Source: Flavobacterium sp. (lineage in GTDB: Bacteria > Bacteroidota > Bacteroidia > Flavobacteriales > Flavobacteriaceae). From it: a DNA stretch of 51,670 bases. The stretch lies in the NCBI GenBank assembly GCA_030150335.1, contig JASLGC010000328.1, positions 1 to 51,670 on the forward strand. Direction: 5' to 3'. Shown here in pieces: positions 42,359 through 49,783 of this stretch (position 1 is its first letter; each line of letters starts with the position of its first letter). The notes beneath the pieces were generated by a model that saw nothing but the letters and a program-made list of their open reading frames with translations, made no database searches and was not told the origin of the DNA. The translations under genes and the position numbers were made by a program.

Positions 42359-42573
42359 TTCATTATTGATCTAATAAGTGAATCTTTGTATTCTATACTC
42401 TTTTCGCTAGATATGCTATCTAGCTTAAATAAAGTATCTCTTTGTAATTGTGATTTGTAAGCCATTTCTTTGGCTATTCTACTATTCATAATGTCTACGT
42501 AGCATTTCCAAGTAAATACGATAACTGCAACAAATGCAAGTACCATTAATAAGGTGTTTTCAAGTTTTTTCAT
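42355..42573 (-). CDS. single-pass membrane protein (72 aa)
   Basis: N-terminal helix (about 7-24), then a soluble helical C-terminus rich in Ser and Lys. A basic N-terminus suggests N-in, C-out. No lipobox. Function unknown. Confidence 0.7.
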   Translation of the reverse strand: MKKLENTLLMVLAFVAVIVFTWKCYVDIMNSRIAKEMAYKSQLQRDTLFKLDSISSEKSIEYKDSLIRSIMK

Positions 42574-42576
42574 GCC

Positions 42577-42864
42577 TTACATTTTAATTAAGTTGTCCAA
42601 AATAAACTTTAATCCATTGTATTTCCATTCGTTTCCTTTATGAATATGCAATCTATCGCTTTTAGGATATAAATCAACAATTCCAAAAACTTCACTTACA
42701 ACCCTATACACATTGCAATTATTAACTACAACACCCTCTATCGTTAAATTGTAGTCCATTTGCAATATATAGAAGTATTCTTTTTCGAATAAATTACGCC
42801 TCCCCTCCTTACTTGAAGTAAAATAATTTCTAAACTTCTTATACAACTCTTCTTTTGTTTTCAT
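42577..42864 (-). CDS. unknown protein (95 aa)
   Basis: Soluble protein with a basic N-terminal helix (KTKEELYKKFRNYF). Overlaps the upstream gene by 4 nt, 3 nt gap to the next. No domain recognised. Confidence 0.65.
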   Translation of the reverse strand: MKTKEELYKKFRNYFTSSKEGRRNLFEKEYFYILQMDYNLTIEGVVVNNCNVYRVVSEVFGIVDLYPKSDRLHIHKGNEWKYNGLKFILDNLIKM

Positions 42865-43235
42865 AATTCTATTTTTAGTTCTTCTCCTGTTAATGAGTAG
42901 TAAAGATTTTGTAGTTGGTGGAGGTGTTTAGGCTGGGTAAAAGAATAGTTGTTATGAAGCCAAAAAACATTATGACTTGTATTGTAAGTAAAATCACCAA
43001 GTTTATAAACATTAAAATCTTGGCTATCGTAATTTTTATCAAATAAAACAAACCCACACTTCAAAAGTATTTCTTCTGTTAGTGGTATTGGATTTATTTC
43101 GTCATAGTTAGGATAATCCCAAGTGACATAATCCTTAAATGTAACATATTCATCGTTAATAGATGATATTTGTACGTTTTCTCCAATTTCTTGTGAGTAA
43201 ACCCAATTACCTATTCTTAGTTGTTTTGCTTCCAT
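42861..43235 (-). CDS. conserved Bacteroidetes-phage protein (124 aa)
   Basis: QLRIGNWVY at the start, PIPLTEEILLKCGF in the middle and HLHQLQNLYYSLTGEEL at the end: a pattern I recognise from hypothetical proteins in phages and prophages of Bacteroidetes. It is the first gene of the island's minus arm, behind a consensus promoter. Confidence 0.85.
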   Translation of the reverse strand: MEAKQLRIGNWVYSQEIGENVQISSINDEYVTFKDYVTWDYPNYDEINPIPLTEEILLKCGFVLFDKNYDSQDFNVYKLGDFTYNTSHNVFWLHNNYSFTQPKHLHQLQNLYYSLTGEELKIEL

Positions 43236-43275
43236 TTAATCATTGTTTTTAACAAAGCAACATCGCCTTGCTTCA

Positions 43276-43306
43276 CAAATGTATAAATATTATTTTTATT
43301 TACAAA
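43276..43306 (-). promoter_or_regulatory. promoter for the island's minus arm
   Basis: Minus-strand TTTG (43306-43303), 19-nt spacer, TACATTTG (43283-43276), a full consensus match. It overlaps the divergent promoter at 43293-43324. Confidence 0.75.
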
Positions 43307-43324
43307 ATTTATTATTTATATTTG
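43293..43324 (+). promoter_or_regulatory. promoter for the island's plus arm, leaderless architecture
   Basis: TTTT (43293-43296; one mismatch to TTTG), 20-nt spacer, TATATTTG (43317-43324), 4 nt, then the ATG of the HTH gene at 43329. Confidence 0.7.
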
Positions 43325-43328
43325 TTGC

Positions 43329-43787
43329 ATGGAACTTAAAAAACAATTTGAAAAAGACAGAGACCAAGGTTATACATATACAGAAATAGCTTTGAAGAAT
43401 AATGTTAGTAGAGCAAAAGTATCTAGGGTATTAAACCCCGATAGCGTTAGGCTTAAGAAACAGAGAAATGCTAAGATTATTAAAGACTCTGCGAAACTAA
43501 CTATACCCCAACTTATGGAGAAGTATAACGTTACCGATCCAACTATTAGACGTTTACTAAACAAAGAAGGTGTAACACCTAAAAAGACTTACAAAGACCG
43601 CGTAAGAGAAAAGCAAAAGAAAGAGGAAGCTAAGGTAATACCAACACTTGCTCGTAGTGATGTGTATAGGATAGTACCCGTGTCAGGTAAAACTAATCTA
43701 TTGATTTACGAAAATGACATACGCTACAATATGGACGATGAAACAATAATTGAAAACTATAATAGGAAATATGGCAATGGAAAATAA
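43329..43787 (+). CDS. DNA-binding protein with two HTH motifs
   Basis: 152 aa. HTH 1 about residues 14-36 (YTYTEIALKNNVSRAKVSRVL) and HTH 2 about 57-78 (TIPQLMEKYNVTDPTIRRLL), joined by a basic linker; a separate C-terminal domain follows. It lies right beside overlapping divergent promoters, so it likely controls both arms of the island. Confidence 0.8.
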   Translation: MELKKQFEKDRDQGYTYTEIALKNNVSRAKVSRVLNPDSVRLKKQRNAKIIKDSAKLTIPQLMEKYNVTDPTIRRLLNKEGVTPKKTYKDRVREKQKKEEAKVIPTLARSDVYRIVPVSGKTNLLIYENDIRYNMDDETIIENYNRKYGNGK

Positions 43788-44214
43788 CATAGAAAATAAA
43801 GCGAGATTTTTTGCCATGTATTTTGGGCAAGAGATTAGGGTATGGGAAGGCATGCCATTCAATAAGTCATTTATATCTAGTTCATCACTAAGTCATGAAT
43901 CTGTAGGCAACTCTTTTCTCGAGCTTAAACCTATATCCTCAATAAGTGATGAGGATTTTAATAAACTACTTAAGTCTGATAAATATATAATACAAAGTGT
44001 ATCAAACCAATTCGGGGTATCTACGGTATATTTCAAATGGAATAGCGATGATTATGTAGGAGATTTTGGATATTCTTCTTATTCACTATGTGATAACGAG
44101 TTTAATCAGTTGCAAATAGATTTTTTACGCTCAAAAAGTTACGCTATTCCTTTTAACGGACTTTCAGTCGAAGAGTTAATAAATAGAGGTTGGATAAAAT
44201 TAAAAACAATATAA
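43771..44214 (+). CDS. conserved Bacteroidetes-phage protein (147 aa)
   Basis: I use the ATG at 43771 (or the next at 43777); the frame open to 43750 begins in the HTH gene. NKARFFAMYFGQEIRVW near the start is a pattern common in hypothetical proteins of Bacteroidetes phages. It overlaps the HTH gene by 17 nt. Confidence 0.75.
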   Translation: MAMENNIENKARFFAMYFGQEIRVWEGMPFNKSFISSSSLSHESVGNSFLELKPISSISDEDFNKLLKSDKYIIQSVSNQFGVSTVYFKWNSDDYVGDFGYSSYSLCDNEFNQLQIDFLRSKSYAIPFNGLSVEELINRGWIKLKTI

Positions 44215-44216
44215 AT

Positions 44217-44531
44217 ATGAAAACAAATAATGAATTAGGCGCTGTCTATTTAGAGGTAGAAGGCTTAGATAAAGAAAGATTTAAGGAGTTGACTAAGGGG
44301 ATGGTGTTTGCTTCTAGTCCACACCTTGGTAATAAATACATAGAAAATCATGATAACAAATGGTGTAATACAAGCTATTTAGAACCACCCTCCCGAAAAA
44401 TAACCCTTGACGAATTAGAAGAGTTGTTACACGGAGAAGTAAAACCGACACATTTTGCTATTAGTCCAGAAGATTACGCAGAATGGCAAGAATGGAAGAA
44501 GTTGAAAGAGCAATTAAAGAAATTATTATAA
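44217..44531 (+). CDS. unknown protein (104 aa), paralogue of 7163-7708
   Basis: ATG at 44217 (MKTNNELGAVYL), 2 nt after the previous stop; the upstream TTG at 44190 is not used. DKERFKELTKGM, LDELEELLH and EDYAEWQEW align with the early gene at 7163-7708. Ends in a Lys/Leu helix. Function unknown. Confidence 0.75.
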   Translation: MKTNNELGAVYLEVEGLDKERFKELTKGMVFASSPHLGNKYIENHDNKWCNTSYLEPPSRKITLDELEELLHGEVKPTHFAISPEDYAEWQEWKKLKEQLKKLL

Positions 44532-44573
44532 TAATAAAACCTCACGATGTATAGGCTAATCGTATATTAAAAT

Positions 44574-44759
44574 ATGAGAAAAGAAGAATTATTATCGTCT
44601 TGGTTTAGCTTTATTATAGGTTTATATATCCTTATCTGTTGGATAGTTAATTTAGTTCAATTATTTAACTTAGATTTTGAGCCTTCATATAAAGATGAAA
44701 TTATACACGGATTGGGAGTTTTTATTGTTCCGTTAAGTGGAATTACTGTTTGGTTTTAA
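44574..44759 (+). CDS. small two-pass membrane protein (61 aa)
   Basis: Hydrophobic segments at about 10-30 and 45-60, with a short acidic loop between. Downstream of 44531 by 42 nt. No family. Confidence 0.65.
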   Translation: MRKEELLSSWFSFIIGLYILICWIVNLVQLFNLDFEPSYKDEIIHGLGVFIVPLSGITVWF

Positions 44760-44770
44760 ATTAGTTAGAT

Positions 44771-44965
44771 ATGATTGAAAGAATAGGAAATATAGGTAAT
44801 TGCTACGGCGGTTTCCATGTTAAAATAAAAGATGGTTTATATTTTTGGGCTATTGAAAATTACGATGGCACGTATTGGGAGGAAATACCAAAAGAATTAT
44901 ATGATATGTTAATAAAGCATAGATCATTACCTGACAGCATAAACAATCACAGCTATGGGGACTGA
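44771..44965 (+). CDS. unknown small protein (64 aa)
   Basis: A compact protein, MIERIGNIGNCYGGFHVKI..., with no known domain. It overlaps the next start by 11 nt. Confidence 0.65.
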   Translation: MIERIGNIGNCYGGFHVKIKDGLYFWAIENYDGTYWEEIPKELYDMLIKHRSLPDSINNHSYGD

Positions 44966-45314
44966 TATATCAATTCACGTTGAAATAAAAAGAGTTAATC
45001 AATGGTGTTTTTTAGAGGATTTAGAAATAAATCGCAGTTATAGGCTTTTTGCTACTCTTGCAAATGTTAGAAATGATTTTGGTATAATACCTATTCATAA
45101 AGAATTTAAAGGCCTTCCAAAAGATGTAACTATAGATATTGAAGACTCAGATTTAGAAGAATTTGGGTACACTGGTTATACATGGCTACTATTATCTGAA
45201 ATGGAAGAATATAAAAACACATACAATATCAACATTCTCGATGAACTAATATCACTAATAGATTTTCATAATGTGCCAAGTGAAAATATAAGAATAGTAT
45301 TCACTTTCTGCTAA
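44955..45314 (+). CDS. conserved phage protein beginning MGTDISIHVE (119 aa)
   Basis: The N-terminal pattern MGxDIxIHxE followed by YRLFATLANVRN is typical of a phage and bacterial family of unknown function (usually MGCDIHxHxE). Here the first His is Ser. Last gene of the plus arm before a two-way terminator. Confidence 0.8.
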   Translation: MGTDISIHVEIKRVNQWCFLEDLEINRSYRLFATLANVRNDFGIIPIHKEFKGLPKDVTIDIEDSDLEEFGYTGYTWLLLSEMEEYKNTYNINILDELISLIDFHNVPSENIRIVFTFC

Positions 45315-45315
45315 A

Positions 45316-45349
45316 CAAAAAAAGGGGGCTTCGTTTTGCCCCCTTTTAT
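45316..45349. terminator. bidirectional terminator between island and major tail gene
   Basis: AAAAAAGGGGG, loop CTTCGTTTTG, CCCCCTTTT (about 45319-45346). T-tracts follow on both strands. It ends the island's plus arm and the head/major-tail operon. Confidence 0.85.
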
Positions 45350-45350
45350 A

Positions 45351-45881
45351 TTAAATTACATCTGCGATCTTGAATCCCCAAGGTGACTGCGCAACTCCAG
45401 ACTCATTAACCGGCACTGTTGCCGTCCCTGTAAAGCCAATTGCTACTAAATCCCCCTTGGTAAAACTACCACTAAAGTTAAATACAATCGATGCCTTTGG
45501 AATGCTTAAAATGAATTTCTTACCTTCAAATGGGCGTGATGTGAAACGAATAGCCTTACTAACTACGTTCGCTTGTGATGGTGCTTTGTATTCACCCGTA
45601 ACCGAATCCCATGTACCACCTGCAAGCTCTTCAACTACTGCGCCATCGATGTTAACCGAATTCGCTGTAAATACTGCACCTGCTTGTGTTGATCCTAAAA
45701 CGTAACGTGTACCGTCTACATCTTCAACTGTATAATCGATAGTCTCTAGTGGTGGCACTTCAAAAGTAACCGAATCATCCTGGATATCTATAATTTTGGT
45801 AAAGCCTGTTGAGGGCATTAACCCCGTTGCCAAAGTATCTGCAATCTCGACACTCTCAACGCCTTTTACTGCTACTGCCAT
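45351..45881 (-). CDS. major tail protein
   Basis: 176 aa, beta-rich, following the tail terminator-like gene in the usual order. The C-terminal FSGSFTKGDLVAIGFTGTATV is typical of tail-tube subunits. No sheath gene is present, in line with a siphovirus. Confidence 0.75.
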   Translation of the reverse strand: MAVAVKGVESVEIADTLATGLMPSTGFTKIIDIQDDSVTFEVPPLETIDYTVEDVDGTRYVLGSTQAGAVFTANSVNIDGAVVEELAGGTWDSVTGEYKAPSQANVVSKAIRFTSRPFEGKKFILSIPKASIVFNFSGSFTKGDLVAIGFTGTATVPVNESGVAQSPWGFKIADVI

Positions 45882-45884
45882 ATT

Positions 45885-46283
45885 TTAAAATTGTTTAATT
45901 GTTGTTTCGTAAAAAAATCTTAGTGTATAAAAATAAGTGCCATCCGCGTTTGTGTTTAATCTCCCTGCCACGTCTGTAGTTAGCAAAAAGTCAGAACCCG
46001 AATAGTAGTCCATCGTAGAAAGCAACTCCCACGCTATAAACTCCATTCTTTCAACGTTTGGATGAATCCCAATGTTAGGCACGTGAATATTAACGATAAC
46101 CAAAGCGTTGTAAGCTAAATCAACCTGTGCGCTAAGTAGATTTACTACTGCGTATTCTGTAGATGGCAAACCTCCTGCTTTTAATGGCGCTCCATATTTG
46201 TAAACAGGAACTACATTAATATCTTTAGCAACGCTCCATACATCGTTTACAATTTCACTTCCTTGCTTTACTTGTCTAGTCAT
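45885..46283 (-). CDS. tail terminator/minor tail connector (132 aa)
   Basis: The position between the gp10-like gene and the major tail gene, size and alpha/beta pattern (VVNLLSAQVDLAYNALVIVN) fit tail-terminator proteins that cap the tube. Overlaps the upstream gene by 8 nt. Confidence 0.65.
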   Translation of the reverse strand: MTRQVKQGSEIVNDVWSVAKDINVVPVYKYGAPLKAGGLPSTEYAVVNLLSAQVDLAYNALVIVNIHVPNIGIHPNVERMEFIAWELLSTMDYYSGSDFLLTTDVAGRLNTNADGTYFYTLRFFYETTIKQF

Positions 46284-46719
46284 TAAACGCCCTTTTTACA
46301 TTATTTTCAACCTCACGCATTAACTTGCCTGCTAACATTGCGCTACCCGATAACACATCGTAACCTCTATCCTCTACATAAGTTGCGTAGTTCATACCTG
46401 CAACCATTATAAGAACGTAACCTTTTGGATAGTCTTTTGCAACGTTACTCGCTACAGTTTTACCCGTATCTACACCTATTTGCTCGCCTGTAAAATTGCT
46501 CACTATCTGCTTTCCATTGTAAAGAACTATGTAACCTATAGACGAACGCAAATGACCTGTAATGTCATTAAAACCACCTACGTCATGACCTTGCTTTTCT
46601 CTAGCATCAGTAATAATCTGCAACCCTACGGCTTCAATTTCAGATAGCGTAATTTTATGAATCCTACGCTTGAACTCTTCGTTTACCTTTCGGATATCTG
46701 TTTTTAACGTTACTTTCAT
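46276..46719 (-). CDS. HK97 gp10-like head-tail connector
   Basis: 147 aa; a long first helix, then TGHLRSSIGYIVLYNG and YATYVEDRGYDV, the signature of the HK97 gp10/tail-completion family. It joins the head stopper to the tail. Confidence 0.8.
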   Translation of the reverse strand: MKVTLKTDIRKVNEEFKRRIHKITLSEIEAVGLQIITDAREKQGHDVGGFNDITGHLRSSIGYIVLYNGKQIVSNFTGEQIGVDTGKTVASNVAKDYPKGYVLIMVAGMNYATYVEDRGYDVLSGSAMLAGKLMREVENNVKRAFND

Positions 46720-46720
46720 G

Positions 46721-47041
46721 CTATGCCCACGCTCTAATAGAATAACTACCTACATAGATATCAATCAACGTACCTTTAAATATCTCATTCCCTTGAGTTC
46801 CTATAATAGTAATAGTATCACCTTTCTTTGGTAAACTACCACTAGGGAAAGGAAAAGCAATATCAAAGCTGTAATCAATATTTACACCGTCTAGCATATA
46901 CTTTCTACGTCCTGCGGGTGTAGCTCTGCAAATTGTTTCGCCTTTATCTATGCCTTGAACCCAATTGCCCGTAGCTTCATTATAAACAGCATCCCCTTGC
47001 CATTTTATAATATTGTGATACCTGCCGTAATCTACCACCAT
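46721..47041 (-). CDS. head closure/stopper protein (106 aa)
   Basis: Beta-barrel-like small protein (YGRYHNIIKWQGDAVYN, PFPSGSLPKKGDTITI) in the gp16-like stopper position between adaptor and gp10-like genes. Overlaps the adaptor by 10 nt. Confidence 0.7.
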   Translation of the reverse strand: MVVDYGRYHNIIKWQGDAVYNEATGNWVQGIDKGETICRATPAGRRKYMLDGVNIDYSFDIAFPFPSGSLPKKGDTITIIGTQGNEIFKGTLIDIYVGSYSIRAWA

Positions 47042-47346
47042 GGCTTAGAGCTTATTTTAGGCTGCAATAACGTGTCTTTAATACCATTGCTTGCAAGCAA
47101 ATACTTACGGATAGACATTATTTCTTCTACACTTCTATTTGTTATACTCCAATCTATTTCTCTTATAGTTTGTGGAGTCTGAGCAACGTACAACAATAAA
47201 TTAGCAGTAAAATACACTATTTTCTTACGATCCTTTTTATCATACTCCGCTGTGAGGTCTAAACCTATTAATTGTGCTTGCGCTTCAATCACTTCGTCTG
47301 GAATATTGAACCCTATAAATGCTTTTACTGCTTCTTTATTTGTCAT
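47032..47346 (-). CDS. head-tail adaptor (gp6-like) (104 aa)
   Basis: All-helical protein (EAVKAFIGFNIPDEVIEAQ ... YFTANLLLYVAQTPQ), fitting gp6-like adaptors that dock on the portal; the DUF6706 family is similar. The start shares bases with the upstream stop (TAATG). Confidence 0.7.
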   Translation of the reverse strand: MTNKEAVKAFIGFNIPDEVIEAQAQLIGLDLTAEYDKKDRKKIVYFTANLLLYVAQTPQTIREIDWSITNRSVEEIMSIRKYLLASNGIKDTLLQPKISSKPWW

Positions 47347-47522
47347 TATGCTTTTTCTATTAATCCGTTATCGATACCTTTTTTCAAACGGTCTTCGCTA
47401 AATCCGATAATCTCATCACCTTTTTTGTAAACTTTCGTGTAATCATAAAGGTCGTGAAACTCCTTAGTAGCAAAGTAGCCCCCTTTTTTATTAGGGGCTT
47501 TTTCTTTGTTTTCCTCTTTCAT
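47346..47522 (-). CDS. small capsid-module protein (58 aa)
   Basis: TAATG-coupled at both ends between capsid and adaptor genes. Very basic N-terminus, then FATKEFHDLYDY and FSEDRLKKGIDNGLI. Its codons 9-16 hold a GC hairpin (AGCCCC/GGGGCT). Confidence 0.75.
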   Translation of the reverse strand: MKEENKEKAPNKKGGYFATKEFHDLYDYTKVYKKGDEIIGFSEDRLKKGIDNGLIEKA

Positions 47523-48598
47523 TATCCACCGATTTGAGTTGTGTCTAACTGATAAATGTTTGCAATGTCGCTAATGATAGGCAATGCTAATGCTTGCGCT
47601 CTTGATACCTCGCCTACTGTTGGTGTGTTTACCGAAAACTTACAAGCTAAAATAAACTCGTTAACGTCTTGGTAAGCTACTCCTGCAACCGGGTGCGACT
47701 TCTCTGCTAATGTTGACCAAACGTGTGAGCCTACTACGTTATCTTGTAAGAAGATTAATTTACCTTCACCCCATGCTGATACGTTTTTAGTTCTAACGCC
47801 GTTTTTCTCAAACTCAAACTTACGATTTGTGATGATGAAGTCTACGCCCTTTTCTGATCTGAAAGCTTCTAAGAAACGTTCTTTTGATGGCGTTTGTAAG
47901 TTGTCACCAAAGTTACCTACGTAAGTAGCATACAACTGTTTACCTTCTGTTGAGTTTAAAATACGGTTAAACGTTTTTAAATCTGTCATGATATAACGGA
48001 TGTTTGAACCTTCGTTTGCAGATTCTAACACTCTATCAATATCGGTAATTGTTGGTGCTGTTGCTGGTGTTGTCCATGCAGAACTAGCCGTGAATTTGTT
48101 TTCAGCTAAATAACCGAAGTCTAAGCGAATACCTTTACCAACGTTATCCTCATCATCGATTAATACTAATCCGTCTGATAGCCCTTTTTGGAAAATATAT
48201 TCTGTCTTTTCTTCAATACCACGGATACATTTCGCTACGTCTGCAAAAATACGACGCGTGATTAAACTTTCTTGACCACCTGCACGAATCATAGAGTCAA
48301 TTTCTTTCAACTGAGTCTCATTCAACTGCATTTCCATACCAAGCTTAGCAATTGTTCCGCTTGTAGAGCCAAACGAATCGCGTTGCTTTAATGGTAGTGG
48401 AGAGTCGAACGCTACAACATCAGCCATAACTGAGCTGTTAACTTCATTTAATGACTTCCAAGACCCGTCAATAGAATATTCACGAATAAGCATCGACTTG
48501 TATAAATACTTATCTGCTTCTTTGTCGATTTTCTGACTAATTGCTAAGGTTAAAGAACCTAACTGCCCAACGAATTGTGGGAATAATGTTTGTTTCAT
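47522..48598 (-). CDS. major capsid protein
   Basis: 358 aa, HK97-fold type. Contains QRDSFGSTSGTIAKLG, RYIMTDLKTFNRIL and a C-terminal region with AWGEGKLIFLQDNVVGSHVW and HPVAGVAYQDVNEFIL, as in lambda-E-like capsid proteins. Preceded by a probable decoration protein and scaffold. The stop overlaps the next ATG. Confidence 0.85.
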   Translation of the reverse strand: MKQTLFPQFVGQLGSLTLAISQKIDKEADKYLYKSMLIREYSIDGSWKSLNEVNSSVMADVVAFDSPLPLKQRDSFGSTSGTIAKLGMEMQLNETQLKEIDSMIRAGGQESLITRRIFADVAKCIRGIEEKTEYIFQKGLSDGLVLIDDEDNVGKGIRLDFGYLAENKFTASSAWTTPATAPTITDIDRVLESANEGSNIRYIMTDLKTFNRILNSTEGKQLYATYVGNFGDNLQTPSKERFLEAFRSEKGVDFIITNRKFEFEKNGVRTKNVSAWGEGKLIFLQDNVVGSHVWSTLAEKSHPVAGVAYQDVNEFILACKFSVNTPTVGEVSRAQALALPIISDIANIYQLDTTQIGG

Positions 48599-48601
48599 AT
48601 C

Positions 48602-48979
48602 TTAAACCTCCGCTCTAAATTGAATTAATGGTAAACCTGCCAATACTGCCGCTGTAGGCTTGTACTTACATGCTTCTGGGTTAACCGTTCCTTGTGTTAA
48701 AATACCTGCATCGGTAGGATTCATAGTAGTGTTGATTAATACACCTACATACTTTTGATCCCCTGTTAATGCTTTGTAAGCTGATCCTGTTACGCCTAAA
48801 GGTTTGTAAGAATCGTCCTCAATAATGATTACGTGACCTGCTTCTACGATTTCATCCGTAAAGCCTGTCATATCTAACGCTCCACCTCCGCGCACAGCAT
48901 CTAAAATGCGCACAATAACGATACTATCCCTTGTTGGGTTTACGTTCTGTGGCTCATTTACTAAATTTGCTACTGCCAT
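48602..48979 (-). CDS. capsid decoration/head-fibre protein (125 aa)
   Basis: IVEAGHVIIIEDDSYKPLG, YVGVLINTTM, TQGTVN and LAGLPLIQF match the head-fibre-like small proteins found beside capsid genes in Bacteroidetes phages. It would bind the outer capsid surface. 3 nt before the capsid gene. Confidence 0.65.
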   Translation of the reverse strand: MAVANLVNEPQNVNPTRDSIVIVRILDAVRGGGALDMTGFTDEIVEAGHVIIIEDDSYKPLGVTGSAYKALTGDQKYVGVLINTTMNPTDAGILTQGTVNPEACKYKPTAAVLAGLPLIQFRAEV

Positions 48980-48994
48980 TTTGTGTTTATAAAG

Positions 48995-49603
48995 TTAAAA
49001 ATTCATACCCTCAACCACTGCTGTTGCCTTCTCCAAGTCTTTTGCTGTTACATTGGTAGGCTCGCCTGCTCCTTGTGGTTTGTAATTACTAGATGATGAG
49101 TCTTTCTCAGCTTGTACAATAGCATTTACTTCTGTTGTTGTATCTGTTATGTAATCGTTGAAATCCTCGTCATTCTCAAAATTCATTCTATTGAAGTTCT
49201 TTAAACGAATATCTTGCTGTTCTTTAGTTAAGCTTTTGATAGACTTATTAAAGGCAGAAAGGCGTTTGTCTTTTACAGATGTTGTTTGGACTTCGTTTAG
49301 TTTAGATTCAAGTGAGTTAAACTTTTCGAGTAACTGTGCTAATTCGGATTTTCCGTCATTTTCTAGGGTTACCTCCGGTGTCACTTCTGTTTTTTTAGAT
49401 TTAGCGTTTCTCTCTACATCATCTAAACGTGCTGTTTCTGCGAATGGTTGAACCGTGTCAATCGATGTTAAAAGCGTTTCAATTTCGCTTTCTTCTTTAA
49501 TTAATCCGTTTACTTTTTCTGCTAAAGCTTCTAAACGTTGCTTAGAGAAATTCACATTCGGGAATTGCTCTCTGAATTTTGATTTTATTTTGTCAATGAA
49601 CAT
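48995..49603 (-). CDS. capsid scaffolding-like protein (202 aa)
   Basis: Mostly helical and highly charged, with a coiled coil (about 86-108, AQLLEKFNSLESKLNEV) and a low-complexity C-terminus (KDSSSSNYKPQGAGEP). Position directly ahead of the decoration and capsid genes and composition match scaffolds. No protease domain is visible. First gene of the head operon. Confidence 0.7.
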   Translation of the reverse strand: MFIDKIKSKFREQFPNVNFSKQRLEALAEKVNGLIKEESEIETLLTSIDTVQPFAETARLDDVERNAKSKKTEVTPEVTLENDGKSELAQLLEKFNSLESKLNEVQTTSVKDKRLSAFNKSIKSLTKEQQDIRLKNFNRMNFENDEDFNDYITDTTTEVNAIVQAEKDSSSSNYKPQGAGEPTNVTAKDLEKATAVVEGMNF

Positions 49604-49669
49604 AATTGATATTTTCGTTTACGCCTTGAATTAGTCGCATCCGTTGGCACTAAAATACGGGTTATAATT

Positions 49670-49718
49670 TTTATCTATAACTTAGCCGTGTGAATATAGA
49701 TAAATAGTTTCAAATTTA
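49670..49718 (-). promoter_or_regulatory. candidate promoter and leader hairpin of the head operon
   Basis: Minus-strand TAAATTTG (49718-49711) fits the -7 box, but the -33 element is weak. In the leader, TTTATCTATA (49670-49679) and TATAGATAAA (49695-49704) form a perfect 10-bp stem, about 65 nt before the ATG at 49603. Confidence 0.4.
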
Positions 49719-49747
49719 TTTTGTGGTGTGGAATTAATGAAGTAATA

Positions 49748-49778
49748 TTGTATAAGCAAGAACGCTAATAGTTATTTG
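49748..49778 (+). promoter_or_regulatory. candidate promoter of the structured RNA and tRNA cluster
   Basis: TTG (49748-49750), 20-nt spacer, GTTATTTG (49771-49778; only the TTTG half matches). The geometry agrees with the other promoters, and a start near 49784 would fall just before the first stem at 49791. Confidence 0.4.
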
Positions 49779-49783
49779 AAATA

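Noticed and set aside
47477..47499. GC hairpin with a T-tract on the plus strand, inside the 58-aa gene
   Set aside because: No plus-strand transcript is expected there; on the coding strand no T-tract follows. Probably coding coincidence of Lys/Gly/Pro codons.
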